A stretch of DNA of 64,000 bases from Liopterus haemorrhoidalis (Eukaryota > Arthropoda > Insecta > Coleoptera > Dytiscidae): assembly GCA_963971575.1 (NCBI GenBank), contig OZ020622.1:2332279-2396278 (forward strand). Direction: 5' to 3'. Made by a program: the position numbers and the translations under genes. Below are positions 42,817-54,201 of this stretch, piece by piece; the first letter of the stretch is position 1; each line of letters opens with the position of its first letter. The notes under the pieces are model-generated. The model did not search any database. It was not told the origin of the DNA and saw nothing but the letters and a program-made list of their open reading frames with translations.

Positions 42817-43865
42817 GGTCGTCAAGGATGAAATTTGTAGAAAAAAAGGCAAAGTTCGTTGATAACTTACAAATATAAGGAATTATTTTATTCATCAAAG
42901 TTTGCACCCATATTGTCTATACACTTTTGCCATTTAAGCGGCAGGTTGTTCAGGCCGGTGGTGTAAAACATTGACGGACGAGAGTCAATGAATTCCTGGA
43001 AGGCCAGTTTTACAGCATTGTCGGAATTAAATTGTTTTCCTATTAAAAAGTTGTCCAAATTGCAGAAGTGGTTACCAGAACAGTCTTTCTGAAGACTCCA
43101 ATAGTAGAAGGTCATCATGTGACTATCTTATCTCCCTTGATATCTATCTTCCATAGTTTTAATTCTGATGGAATCTTTCCCCTGGTTCTTCACTAAAATC
43201 ACCTAGGTTTTCTGGTAAGTGGTCATAATACAAACGAGAATATTAAAGTTGGAAAGCATATTTTCCTCTAATTCTCTGCCTTATGATTTCTAAGAAAATT
43301 TTGTACTACTTGAATAAATGAACACCAAGAATTAGATTCCATCTCGGTCATTGATGCGGTTGGATTGGATTGTGGATCTTCAGTAGGTTGCCTTACCTGA
43401 GGACCATCAAATATTCTGGCTTTCAGTTTTTCAGAGTTAATCCCAGGAAATTTACGTGTCAAATAGCCTACACAAAGTCCTTCTCGATTTAAAGCCTTAA
43501 AAAATTGCTACATAAGCCCAAACTTGATATGCAAGGAAATATAATTTTCTCTCTTGCAACTAAAGGTTCGTTGACAACGTTTTGTTTTTCTTGAATTATG
43601 ACATTTCTTAATGGAAATCACCCAATTTCTGTTAACCCAGTGGTGATCCTTAGCTCTGCTGTCCCAAAGACATAAAAAACAAGGATATTTTGTATATCCA
43701 CTTCGTTGTCCAAGGAGGAAGTTTACCGTTTTTAGATAAAAAACTAAAATCAGTTAGTCTGTATCTCAAAAACTAGAGCTGTTGCGAAAAAGAGTTAGGT
43801 ATTTTTGGAATCAGCACATCAAAAATATCCAAAATCAGTAACTTTTCCGGCACCAAGATAAAAAA
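42817..43865 (-). mobile_element. mariner D 3' end joined to the captured gene fragment
   Basis: The terminal repeat GGTCGTCAAGGATGAAATTT starts at 42817 after TA. The minus-strand ORF 43118-42888 encodes MMTFYYWSLQKDCSGNHF and then a mariner C terminus (FNSDNAVKLAFQEF, LPLKWQKCIDNMGANFDE). Beyond 43085 the sequence is the non-mariner family, including RKFPGINSEKLKARIFDGP and the FPPLHIKFGLM-coding part, to about 43865. The junction is identical to that at 32673, so the two copies share one capture event. The mariner 5' part is absent here. Confidence 0.75.
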
Positions 43866-44800
43866 ATATTTTGTTGGGCAGTGTTATAACCAAATAGTTA
43901 GAAAATGGTTTCTATTGCTACTTAAGGGATTGTTATATTGTAACCGGGTTCAAACAAAGGAGAATGCCTCTAAGAAAATCTGTGTGCGCCCCTGTATTTT
44001 CTGCGAGGTGTAGTTAGTCTTTTAATATCACCTTAACAGTGTGTTATACAATTTTATATAGGTCTACGTAATATTACTTATGTTGCTATTTTTTTGTTGA
44101 AGTACGCCTCTTGTGAAAAAAATGAAGATATCGTGCGCAATATTTACAGTTTTGTAGCGTGCTGGTATTTTTGAGACGTTAGAAATTTCAGTCGTTTCAT
44201 CTTTAGACAATAATTCAAAGGAAGGATCCTATATATCAAATATATTAAAACCGAGAAGCATGTTACTGTAGTAACCATGCGTTACTCCTCGCATCTGGCA
44301 GAGCGAACTCTCGCCCCGTACCCAGAACATAGCGATGTACGCATCCAGATATTGTATTTTTACTTGATTCATATTTCAATGATGTTTCTGTATCAATATC
44401 TTCAAAAATACGTGAACACATATGTGCCAGTCACACGTGATAATCTACCCAAATAACTTTAGATACATTCATTCTATAAAACAAAGCAAAATTCTGTCTG
44501 TGCTAAAATACCATTTTGAAGGTAACACATGCTCTTAGAGCCGGCGAAAATTTATAAATTATAACTTTATAAACGTTAACTATAAAAATTATACTGTATT
44601 CATAATATCAAAATAATGAATTAAAAATAGAACTTTTTGGTAATATATTAGGTCGTACGCATCCAGTCAGCAACCTTGACCTATAAAGCCTAAAGGCCGC
44701 TCAAGGAATTGAGACATTAGAACACAATTATACCATAATTGTGGCAATATTCAGTTGATCAACGTTTGGGTTTGTAACAATAACATCGTATTTATCTGAC
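43866..44800. other. unassigned interval
   Basis: AT-rich with a GC-richer patch near 44270-44340. No gene or repeat recognised. The last ~90 bp may be the 5' untranslated part of mariner A. Confidence 0.3.
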
Positions 44801-44803
44801 GAA

Positions 44804-45425
44804 ATGTCGAAATTGTCGAAATTCGAGCCAAAAAAACATTTCCGGGAAGTTCTCATTTCCTGTTCTCATTTGAAATCAGCCGCTGAAGCTCATCAAATAC
44901 TCGTAGAAGCTTATGGTGAAAGTGCTCCCACCGATAAATCATGCAGAGAATGGTTTCGACGTTTCAAAAGTGATGATTTCAGTGATGACCAACCTCGTCC
45001 AGATCATCCGAAGAAGTTCGAGGACGAGGAATTGCAGGCGCTAATCGATGAAGATCCGTGTCAATCGCAATATGAGTTCACGCAATTGTTGAATGGTGAT
45101 CGATCAACAATTTTTGTGCGTTTGGTAGCCATGAGAAAAAAAGCAAAACCATGTCTGAAATCTTGCTTGACAGGCAAAAAAGAAAAGGTTTTTTGCATCG
45201 TATAGTGATAAATATTTAATCCCAAAATAAGGAAATCCTTTTGCGATCCATTCGCATCGAGACCAAAGCGGAATATTCACGACAAGAAAGTAATGCTCTG
45301 TATATGATGGGACCAGGTGTAGTGTATCATGAGCTATTAAACTAGAGGCAAACCATCACTGCCGAACTTTACCAACAACAAATGCTCCGATTAACCTTGC
45401 GCCTTGTCACACAGCAATTTAAATA
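44804..45425 (+). pseudogene. mariner A transposase, N-terminal two thirds
   Basis: The ORF begins MSKLSKFEPKKHFREVLIS and carries the paired HTH region (AAEAHQILVEAYGESAPTDK, CREWFRRFKSDDFSDDQP, KFEDEELQALIDEDPCQS). After residue ~110 a deletion joins it to RQKRKGFLHR-type sequence. Frames then break through remnants of the middle domain (ETKAEYSRQ, a WWDQ-like segment, AELYQQQMLRL). The features match mauritiana-type mariners. It is followed without spacer by mariner B. Confidence 0.75.
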
Positions 45426-45680
45426 AAAGAGTTTTACCAGTAAAAACATTCCTGTGGCTCCTCAGCCTCCTTATTCGCCTGACTTGAGTCCTTGTGACTT
45501 TTTCCTCCACCCAAGATTGAAAATCCACCTCAAGGACGTCATTTTGGGACACTCGAAAACATTCAAACATCTGTAACCGACCAGCTGAAAGATATTCTAG
45601 TATCTGAGTTCCAGCACTGCTATAAGGATTGGAAGAAGCGTCTCCAGCGCTATTTTGAGAAAGGCAATATTAAATTACTA
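45426..45680 (+). pseudogene. mariner B transposase, C-terminal third
   Basis: It starts within APCHTA, then VAPQPPYSPDLSPCDFFL-type coding sequence with one indel near 45530, then EFQHCYKDWKKRLQR and YFEKGN. It is clearly lineage B (compare 61781-62014). The third catalytic Asp (SPCDFF) is coded. The element's own 3' end was separated by an insertion and resumes at 46705. Confidence 0.7.
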
Positions 45681-46704
45681 GGGGCCTCAGCCCGGCTACG
45701 CCGGTCTTCTCCCCTACATTGTTAAAACTCGTCGCTTCGCGACTCGTTTTAATATAATTTTGTCACACTTGTCGATTATAAAACTCGTCGCTCATCTTTT
45801 TTTAACACTATTTTATGGAAATTCCCCCTGCAAATGTCTTAAGTTTTATCGTTAATTCACCTTAAATACTTAATTAGTTTTCTTCTATCAAGAAATACGT
45901 TCAAAATGTAAAATCTCGTCCCATTTTAAAAATTTGACAGCTGTCACCTTCTGAAATCTTGTAAGCATATTTCCAATAATGGCCCAGATTCTTTGAAAAA
46001 TGTTTTCTGATGCCTCAAAATATTATCTCGCACGTCAAATAAGCTATCTTGAACCATTATCACCACTTAACACTTTGATTAACCCTGAAATTTTTAATAT
46101 CTATAAATCTTTTTTAACACTATTTTACGGAAATTCACCCTGCAAATGTCTTAAACTTTATCGTTAATTTACCTTAAATCCTTAATTAGTATTCTTCTGT
46201 CAAGAAACACGTTCAAAATGTGAAATCTCCTCCCATTTTAAAATGCAAAAAATTTGACAGCTGTCACCTTCTGAAATCTTGTAAGCATATTTCCAATAAT
46301 GGCCCAGATTCTTTGAAAAATGTTTTCTGATACCTCAAAATATTATCTCGCACGTTCAAAAAGCTATCCTGAACCATTATTTACTTTAACACTTTGATTC
46401 TCGCCGTAAATATTCTGGACCGGCTGTCTTGTATTAAGAATATTTTTGAATTATCGTCTGATAAAACCTGTCCGTGACGATCATTGGTGACTTTGATTCG
46501 ACACGGATTCGAGGAAAAAATGCATGATTTTTATCAATAAAAATTAGTCAGTACCCCCTGTCGAAATAAAATTAAGCCTAAGCACTAAAAAAATATCACC
46601 CGGATGAGAGGGCGGTTCATTTTCCTCTCTCCGCGTTACCGGAAAAATGAAGATACACCAGACGTTGAATAGAACATACATACCAACACTTGTACAATAT
46701 AATA
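45681..46704. mobile_element. ~1 kb unidentified insertion in mariner B with 314-bp tandem repeat
   Basis: The DNA between the two parts of mariner B starts GGGGCCTCAGCCCGGCTACG. It has a palindrome TTAAAACTCGTCGCTTCGCG... (45722-45753) and two tandem ~314 bp units (from about 45795 and 46109; shared landmark TTGACAGCTGTCACCTTCTG). It ends before AGTAGATAATTCTATTCG. No coding motif or clear target duplication was seen. It may be a non-autonomous element of unknown class. Confidence 0.5.
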
Positions 46705-46780
46705 GTAGATAATTCTATTCGAATAAAAATATATATATATAAATCAGTCCGGTTACTTAATTTATACACCTTGTATATCC
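46705..46780 (+). repeat. mariner B 3' terminal region
   Basis: AATTCTATTCGAATAAAAAT and CAGTCCGGTTACTTAATTTA correspond to the 3' UTR and terminal repeat of lineage B, complement of GTGTAAATTAAGTAACC at 24849 and 61696. It completes the copy interrupted at 45680. Confidence 0.65.
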
Positions 46781-47465
46781 ACTATATTTTATTATTCCAC
46801 TGTTAAGAAACCGAGGACTTCTATCAAAAGGCATTCTTTTAAAGTCCAGTACTGCCCATATTCTACTGCAAGCAAGTTAAAACTCTTTAGGAACTAAATT
46901 TTGATCTGAAAATTTCCAATAAAATCCTCATCCTCTTCACTTGGATTTCGGAAAACGATTTAACATCCTGTGTTTATCCACCATAAAAATTTCGACACAT
47001 CTACTAAATGTTGAGAGCTATACATCATGATAATTTTATCAAAAAATCAAGGAATAAATTCAAAAACTGCCTAACCTTTGACAGGAATGAAAAAGACTTC
47101 ACATTATACATGCATATGTATGCTAATAAGTACCAGGACGTAAACCAGTTCTTTGAAAAACCAATAAAAATTCTCTGAATTCTTTGGCGATATCCCCTGT
47201 ATCATTTACTATTAAATATATACTGAGAAAGTTCAAAAATGCTAGATTTGAATTTAAAATCAGGATCAACTGTAACATGTACATTTGATCATATGCTTAG
47301 GTTTTTATTAAGGGGCACAATGATATTCAAATGTTACAGAAAAAAATATGAAATATAAAAAGTTTATGCAGTATTCTCCCATAGTTCATTGTTTGATATC
47401 CGTTTTCGTCTTTCGTCATTCTTATTGTTCTTGATTTATTTTTCTTAAAATAGACGCAGCAAAAA
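46781..47465. other. unassigned AT-rich interval
   Basis: No gene or repeat recognised. Confidence 0.3.
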
Positions 47466-47469
47466 ACGT

Positions 47470-47785
47470 GAAAAAAAAATATCTCAACGTTGTTACCTCG
47501 GCAAACTCATAAACTAACAAAATCTTTTTGGATTTTTGATCTCAGATGATCCAGTGACGAGTTATGCTGGTCACCGCAAAATCTAATTTTTTTCACGGAA
47601 TCTGAGAAGATTTGCCACAGCTGGCTCATTTCGCCATATTTTGCCTTCAAAATTTTTTTGTATCTTCTTCAAAACATACTTTATATATGTACTTAGTTTG
47701 AAAATGAATAAATTTAACCATAGATTTGAAAAAAATTCACAAAAATATGCTTAAAAGGTGGTTATCAGACCCTATCCCCCCTTAA
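47470..47785. mobile_element. T1 foldback element, right arm only
   Basis: The sequence is colinear with the right arm of the element at 14723-15594, from AACGTTGTTACCTCGGCAAA through GATGATCCAGTGACGAG to CTTAATATAA with TTAA at 47782-47785. The C run is interrupted (CCCTATCCCCCC). The left arm is missing, by deletion or because the arm moved alone. Confidence 0.7.
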
Positions 47786-47789
47786 TATA

Positions 47790-48600
47790 AATAAAACTAA
47801 AAATTTACTAATAACCACTTTATAATTTTACCTTTTAGGTAGGGTTTTCCTAATTATAGCCACATTTGTTCCAATACCATCTCCTCTCTAACAGTTTGTA
47901 AATTTTTTATTTATATGAATGTAAACCCTTTTCTATTTCTGAAGATGGCTTCATAACCCGAAATACGTATCAAATAAACTTGATTTATTCTTTGAAACTA
48001 AGCGAGTGTTTGATTATCTTTTCTTGTTATTCAATATGTTTCAAAGATAGCCTACAACTGAACCGATTTAATTATTATTTTTAACTTATTCAATCTCCTT
48101 TATCCTAGAAATTATTATAGTTCATGGTCTCAATATTTTCTGTTGCATTCACGTTACAAAATTTATTTAAAAAAAGTAAAAAAAAATAACTATTACGCTG
48201 TGAGATCTTGCACCTGGTTCTTCCATTGTATCCAGAAATATCCAAGCTTTCCAACACTAAACTTTGTAAGGATAAAATAAAACTTAATTAACTAAACCAG
48301 AAAAAAGAAGGATTAGGAAAATTTTAAAGATTTGATAGTTACTAGAATATTTTAGATAAGGTATACAGTAAGGGTTATAAAGGCATGTTAACACGGAATG
48401 ATATGGTATGGCCCAGTTCCAAACTATCTGCAATTTAGAATATTACAGCTGTTAAGTACATATATGACCTACTGCACAAACTGCACTGGAACATTTCTTG
48501 ACTATGAAATATAAATAAAAAATACACTACTACACAGAGCTATTAATGCTACAAAAGCAATGGAAAATGTACTTAAATATAGTTTTTCCACACCTATTTT
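47790..48600. other. unassigned AT-rich interval with retroelement-like tail motif
   Basis: CTGAAGATGGCTTCATAACC followed by CGAAATACG at about 47940-47967 resembles the motif near 9962 and could be a retroelement 3' tail. No gene is seen. Confidence 0.3.
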
Positions 48601-48609
48601 TTTTTTATA

Positions 48610-49730
48610 GTGACTTCAGTTTTGTAATTTTCAAAAGAATAGATCAAAAAGAATTGATTAAACATTGTTTTTTTATGGGAAATATACTGTTGAAGCCAAA
48701 CAGTGGCTTGATAAGCGTTATAGAGACTCTGCCCAGGCAAGTCAACTATTACTGATTGGTATGCTGAATTTAAACGCAGTCGTACAAACACCGATTATGC
48801 TGAACGCTCTGGTCGCCCAAAATCGGTTGTTCCGGAAAACAAAAAAGTCCACAAAATAGTTTTAAAAGACCGTCAACTGAAGTTGCGTGAGATAGCTGCC
48901 ACCTTAAAGATATCAGAAGGTAGTGTGTTTACAATTTTACACGAAAATCTGAGCATGCGTAAATTTCTTTCGAAGTGGGTGCCGCGTTTGCTTACACAGG
49001 ACCAAAAACAACAACGCCTCGATTCAGAGTGCTGTTTGGAGCTGTTCAATCGAGATAAAAAGGATTTCTTGCACTGGTATGTGACAATGGATGAAACATG
49101 GATCCACTACACATCTGAATCAAAAAGATCGTCAGCTGAGTGGACAGCAGTCGGTGAAAGTCGTCCAAACCGACCAAAAACTTAAAAGTCAGCTGGCAAG
49201 GTTATGGCATCCTTATTTTGGGACTCGCATGGTATTTTGTTTATCTTCAGAAAGGTAAAACTATCAATAGCGAATACTACATGGCATTATTGGATCAATT
49301 GAGTGTAATAATCAAGAAAAAACGGCTTCACATGCAAAAGAAAACCGTGCTTTTTCACCAAGACAACGCCCCGTGTCACAAGTCGATGAAAACGATGGTT
49401 AAATTGAATGAATTATGCTTCGAATTGTTTCCTCACCCAGCTTACTTTCCAGATCTGGCCCCCAGCGACTACTGGCTTTTTGCAGACCTCAAAAAGATGC
49501 TCCAGGGAAATAAATTTGACTCAAATGAAGAAGTGATTCCCGAAACCGAGGCCTATTTTGAGGGCAAAGACAAATCGTTCTACAAAGAAGGCATCGAAAA
49601 GTTAGAGGAGCGTTGGCATGAATTTATCTTGAAAGAGAATATGTTGATGAATATGGTCGAATTTCTAAAAAAAAAAAAAATGTTTTTCTTAGTTAGACCG
49701 GAGACTTATTGAGGGACGTGTTATAACAGA
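48610..49730 (+). pseudogene. mariner C transposase, most complete in the window
   Basis: Nearly the whole transposase can be followed: IDQKELIKHC...TVEAKQWLDKRYRDS (start ill-defined), a frameshift, YAERSGRPKSVV, LREIAATLKISEGSV (HTH), LSKWVPRLLTQDQK, VTMDETWIHY (first Asp), a stop near 49182, ASLFWDSHGILF, VLFHQDNAPCH (second Asp), APSDYWLFADLKK (third Asp) and GIEKLEERWHEFIL. There are 34 residues between the second and third Asp, the D34D signature of mariners. At least two frameshifts and one stop disable it. A 3' terminal-repeat-like stretch ends near 49727. The left terminal repeat was not found. Confidence 0.85.
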
Positions 49731-49827
49731 CAATATGGGTGCATACTTTGATGAATAAATAAAATAATTCCTTATATTTGTAAGTTATCAAACAACTTTT
49801 TTTTACAAATTTCATCCTTGGCGACCT
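49731..49827 (+). repeat. mariner D 3' end
   Basis: CAATATGGGTGCATACTTTG (end of the D transposase, GAYFDE-stop) and the D 3' untranslated region lead to AAATTTCATCCTTGGCGACC before TA. It directly follows mariner C, giving a C/D composite. Confidence 0.7.
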
Positions 49828-50362
49828 AATAATATTGTCTTGCAAAAATAATGACATTAAATTATAATATATAAAATAAGATTTTTAATAAATAAATATT
49901 GTAGTTTTGATGTAAAGCATTTTCTTACTTTGAAAAGTTAATCACACTTCCAAAATACAATAAAAAAAAATGCTTAATTCAAATTATAATTTTCATTTGG
50001 CAATGTTTTTGAAATACAGTATGTTTAAAATAAAGTTATAAAGTGTCTCTGGCTGTGGTACCGACCTGAAAATGATTTTAATTTAGGTCTGAAAATGTAT
50101 ATTAAACCATATTTCAGTAGTTGTGCATTGAGGTAAAGATAATATGGTTAAAGTGTGCAGGTTACGTTGGCTCAGAGATGTATAAAAAGTTTAGTATTTG
50201 TACAGCTTCTAAAACCATTGCAGTTTCTACTCCTCCACCAGAAATTGCGAATTGAGACTTATCCTTCATATTAAAACGCAACAGATACAGGATCAACCGA
50301 AAATCGAGAGAAACAATAGTAAGGTGACCATATATTTTAGTTCAAAACTCGGTACAGGAGCT
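49828..50362. other. unassigned AT-rich interval
   Basis: No gene or repeat recognised. Confidence 0.3.
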
Positions 50363-50641
50363 TATTTAACGATCAAAATTGTATTTTTGCAAAATAAAAT
50401 ATTTTGACGAGATTTTTGTCAAAATTGTGCAAAAAAAATTTTTTTTCCCACACCCTGTAGCCCAGATGGTTTAAACTAAAAATCTGAAAAAATTCTGAGT
50501 AATGTATATTTGTATGAACCGGAATAGTGCAACAGGAAATTTTGATCAGATTATGTTTTCGGAAAATAACGCATTTTTTGTGTTTTTTTTTTTGTTTGAC
50601 GATGTAAATATTTAATATATTATATAACACAGTATACCAAT

Positions 50642-50714
50642 ACGCTTTCATGGTGTAGTGGTTAGCATTCTCGCTTTCTAAATTGAAAACTAGGGTTCGC
50701 TTCCAGTCGGAGAT
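50642..50714 (+). repeat. tRNA-like cassette 1 in H1 copy 8
   Basis: TGGTGTAGTGGTTAGCATTC (A box at 50651-50661) and GGGTTCGCTTCC (50693-50704) closely match the A and B boxes of Asp/Glu/Gly tRNAs with 31 bp between them. Arms pair only in part. Confidence 0.6.
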
Positions 50715-50778
50715 AATTTTATGTATGTTAATTCCATGTAAAATATTTAATAACTTATGTAACAAAGTAAACCAGCAT

Positions 50779-50845
50779 GCTTTCATGGTGTAATGGTTAG
50801 AATTCTGGCGTTCTTATTTGCAAACTAGGGTTCCGGTCCCGAAAC
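50779..50845 (+). repeat. tRNA-like cassette 2 in H1 copy 8
   Basis: TGGTGTAATGGTTAGAATTC and GGGTTCCGGTCCC. It is closer to the cassettes of copies 2 and 6 than to cassette 1 beside it. Confidence 0.5.
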
Positions 50846-51310
50846 AATTTTATTTTTTTAATTTTTTTTTGCATTTTTATTTTGTTTAAATTATTTTTTC
50901 AAAATTATAGATATATTTTGGCAAATTTTGCATTTCATTTTTAAAAGCGTAAATTTAATAACCAGTGGCAATTGTTGAAATTATAATTTAATTCTGTTTA
51001 ATGTTTTTGCCTATTTAATGTTTCAATGTATACGAAATCAGAGGGGTTGAATTTATGACTTAAAACAACCAATGGAAGCCATAGGCGCAATTTTCAAAAT
51101 CTTAATGAACTTTGCTATATAAAAAAAAAATACTGCACATATTTAGAAACCTAAATAATTTTATTAGGCACTCGAATTAAAATATACAAAAAAATATTTT
51201 AACATAAAATTTGTTTTGGCATCCCAAATAATCATCCTTCACTTACTACTTGTATACCATAATACCTGCGAAACCCTGAAATATGTGAAAATTCACACTT
51301 CACATACATT

Positions 51311-52490
51311 TTTTTACAATACAATTTATTAAATATTTATCACATTTACAATGTTTTACTGTTGTCAATGTAATCGTATGAATCTGTCCATGGAGTTGTG
51401 GAAATCCTCGGTCCACCCCGTGTTGGCTTGTATTGGCTTGGACCTATCTCCGAGGGGGGGGGTTACCCATCAGTGAGTCAAAGAGCCTGGAGAAGTCTTC
51501 TTCCACTCACATGGTACTGCTTGCTTGGCTCACCAGCTGTACAAGTATCTGGCGTTGATGTCTCGGTCGTCACCGTGTGGACTGGAACGTGCAGAGGAGT
51601 TGGCTAGGTTCCTCTGCCTCGATACCGTGTGACGTCCATGTATTTGTACTACTGGTTGACCTAGTTTCAATATTCATTCATGACAAATATTTCCTTATTA
51701 CGAAAATGCAGCGTATGCATTACGTAATCAGGTAACATATGCCAGACGCTGACAAATAGTTTTTTAATCAAACAACTGAGCGTCACAATGTCTAAATGTC
51801 GCAATCCTGCCCTAGGATTACCTTTGTGACAATATTATTAATAAATTAAATTCCAAATAATGTGCATTGCTTTAAAAGTTCGGTGAAAATTCCATCCCAA
51901 CTTCTTTGCAGCGTTGTTCTTTGTGTGACCATTAGTTAAAACTTTTCAGATTTTCTGTTGTACAGTTGTATTTAGGTATGCCACCCTGTATATATTGTAT
52001 ATGATTGTGAATGTGACCCTATATGAACTTTCAATTAAGTTCTTGCCTCTGCCGCACAGCGCTGTTGGCGCTGTGCGACGGAAATTAAATCAAGTTCGGA
52101 AGTTTGAGCAAGAACAACTTTAGATGATGTCATGTCCCCCCCCCACCTTTATACCACCAAAAATCCCCCCCTTACCACCTCAAACCACTCATTATGTTTC
52201 GTTATAAAGGATTCGTGAGCAATGTGGGAATTTCTTAAATCGTTTTCATGATTAACTACAATGTAAGATCATTTGGGGAAAAATTAGACCCAGGGGGGTA
52301 GTAAAAAGGAAATTGACAAGGGTTTATAGTTCTTTTAGGGGGTGATAAAAATTAATATTTTATTTGTCACATTAGGAAACTAAATGGAGGATGTTAAATC
52401 ACAATTTAACTCTGAGTCTCACCTATCCATGAAAATAAGTCTTGTAGTTTTTATTAACAGGACTGTAGGGCAGTTAGTTAGTTTGTGGCC
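51311..52490. other. unassigned interval with GC-richer block
   Basis: 51390-51660 is GC-richer (ACCGTGTGGACTGGAACGTG) and open for 69 codons on the plus strand and in pieces on the minus strand. It may be an eroded retroelement or exon. A C-rich run lies at 52133-52170. No family recognised. Confidence 0.3.
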
Positions 52491-52494
52491 TGTG

Positions 52495-52975
52495 CAGTGG
52501 TTCCCAACCTTTTCCCATAGTTCGGCCATATTTAATAGACTCGTAGAATAATATTATATTTCTGAAATTTATTATTTGCACCTCAAAGAATTAGATAATA
52601 TAATGAAGCAAAAATAAATTAATATCTTATTCCATAAGAAAGTTATTTATTATTAAACTAGTGCACCCGTTGCTAACTGTGTTGGCAAACACATCATTAC
52701 CTTAATGTGGAACTTGCTTGACATCTCAGACTTCTTTCTCTATCCATACGCCTTACTTCATCCAATCCAAATTGAATCAACTCTTCTCCCATTATTAAAA
52801 ACTGGACAAATAATGAGTATTATTCCGAATTATTTATTCATTAACTTTTTAAGATGGGAAAACGATTCATTTTCACTCAGTGCAGTACATTTATAATGTT
52901 AAAACTAAAAATGATTTGAGACGTTAAATTTTAAATATATTTATTAAAATAAATTTTCCAATTTCATATATAATA
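52495..52975. other. hAT-type end and unassigned AT-rich DNA
   Basis: CAGTGGTTCCCAACC at 52495, as at 14371, marks a hAT-type terminus; the other end is not visible. The rest is unassigned. Confidence 0.35.
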
Positions 52976-52979
52976 TAAA

Positions 52980-53098
52980 AATACGCACACGGAAAAAACG
53001 CACACGGATTAATACGCACACGAAAAAAAGCGCACATGAAAAATACATACACGGAAAAAAGCGCACACGGAAAAATACACACACGGAAAAAAGCGTAC
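52980..53098 (+). repeat. 17-bp minisatellite
   Basis: About seven units of ACGCACACGGAAAAAA-type sequence with small length changes. Confidence 0.8.
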
Positions 53099-54068
53099 TT
53101 ACACTATATCTCAAATCAGTTTGAAATAAATCGTGAGAAACTATTCAGTAAAATTTAATTGTTTGTCCGGTTTAATACATTACGTTCACATTTGTAAGGT
53201 CAAACCAGATCTGGTTATTTTGGTTACTTTTATAGTGTAGTACTGACTTTTAAATGTAAATTTGTCATTTCAAAATATTCCTTACGCTGTAAAACCTACT
53301 TCAGATTTGTTGGCTATGATCATTATAACTAAGATATCATTTATCTTTATGACATATGTCAAATGGAATGACATTTTAAGAAAGTGAAATTTTTTACCAT
53401 GTTTAAAGACAAGACAAAATGACATACAATTTCAAAGGTGGAAACTATTGAATGTATCAATTTGTAATTTTTACCAAAATATTTTAAATATTTCGAACCA
53501 ATTTTAAATTTACACAAATAAGTTGTCAGTGGCGCTGATATGAATGATCAAACTCGGCCGGTAATTTTTGGTAAAAATTATTAATTTTTATGTAATTATA
53601 AGGATATTTTTATTGTCAAAATTTGTTTCTTTGTTGTATTTTTGTTTATTCAGTTATCAAAACACCAGGAGAAAATTCCGGTGCCTGGAGAGCAATATTT
53701 TTTTATATATTTGTATACTTTTTATTCCATTGATTTTGGTTGTAACGTTTTTGAGATTCAGACATTTGTTATTGAATTTTTTCATTTTGTTATTCTTGTT
53801 TTATTTTGTGTATCGACTGAAAACAACTGAAAATGTAGTAAATTTATAAAAGTCACTGAAAAAGTTTACAGAAAACAAAAATGAACAGTTCGCTCCATAT
53901 GTTTTAGAATACAATTTTGACGCATTTATTGGTGGGATCTATTGGCAAATATCTTAATTAATTATTTCTACCTAAATTCAACATTTGATTAAACGTACAG
54001 TGACAGCGAAATCAACGATGAGAGATTATTTTGATAGACAAAAAAAATTACAAAAATAAAATGTCTTT
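53099..54068. other. unassigned AT-rich interval
   Basis: The F/I/L-rich ORF at 53568-53849 is translation of T-rich DNA and is not supported as a membrane protein gene. No repeat recognised. Confidence 0.35.
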
Positions 54069-54070
54069 TT

Positions 54071-54118
54071 TAGGGTTTTGTAGGTATGACCAAAAAACCC
54101 TTATACCGTCATTTTGTC

Positions 54119-54201
<83 letters not shown>

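Larger units (their letters stand above)
50365..51310 (+). mobile_element. H1 element, copy 8, 5'-truncated, with two cassettes
   Basis: Homology starts inside the core (AACGATCAAAATTGTATTTT); the CTGT run and 5' end are missing. Two tRNA-like cassettes lie in tandem at 50642-50714 and 50779-50845, separated by a repeated flank (ATGTAAAATATTTAATAACT). The 3' end is slightly altered (ATGTGAAAATTCACACTTC). Confidence 0.7.

Noticed and set aside
44640..44670. ATTAGGTCGTACGC as a mariner D terminal repeat
   Set aside because: Only the first eight bases agree with GGTCGTCAAGG; the rest does not match and no D sequence follows.
50642..50714. Genuine tRNA gene in H1 copy 8
   Set aside because: Box motifs fit, but the acceptor and anticodon stems do not pair, and the segment is embedded in a dispersed repeat.
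52980..53098. CRISPR-like array
   Set aside because: Units are contiguous 17-bp minisatellite repeats without spacers, in a eukaryotic genome.
53568..53849. Putative membrane protein ORF
   Set aside because: Hydrophobic residues follow from T-rich DNA; two overlapping frames look the same and there is no start context or family motif.
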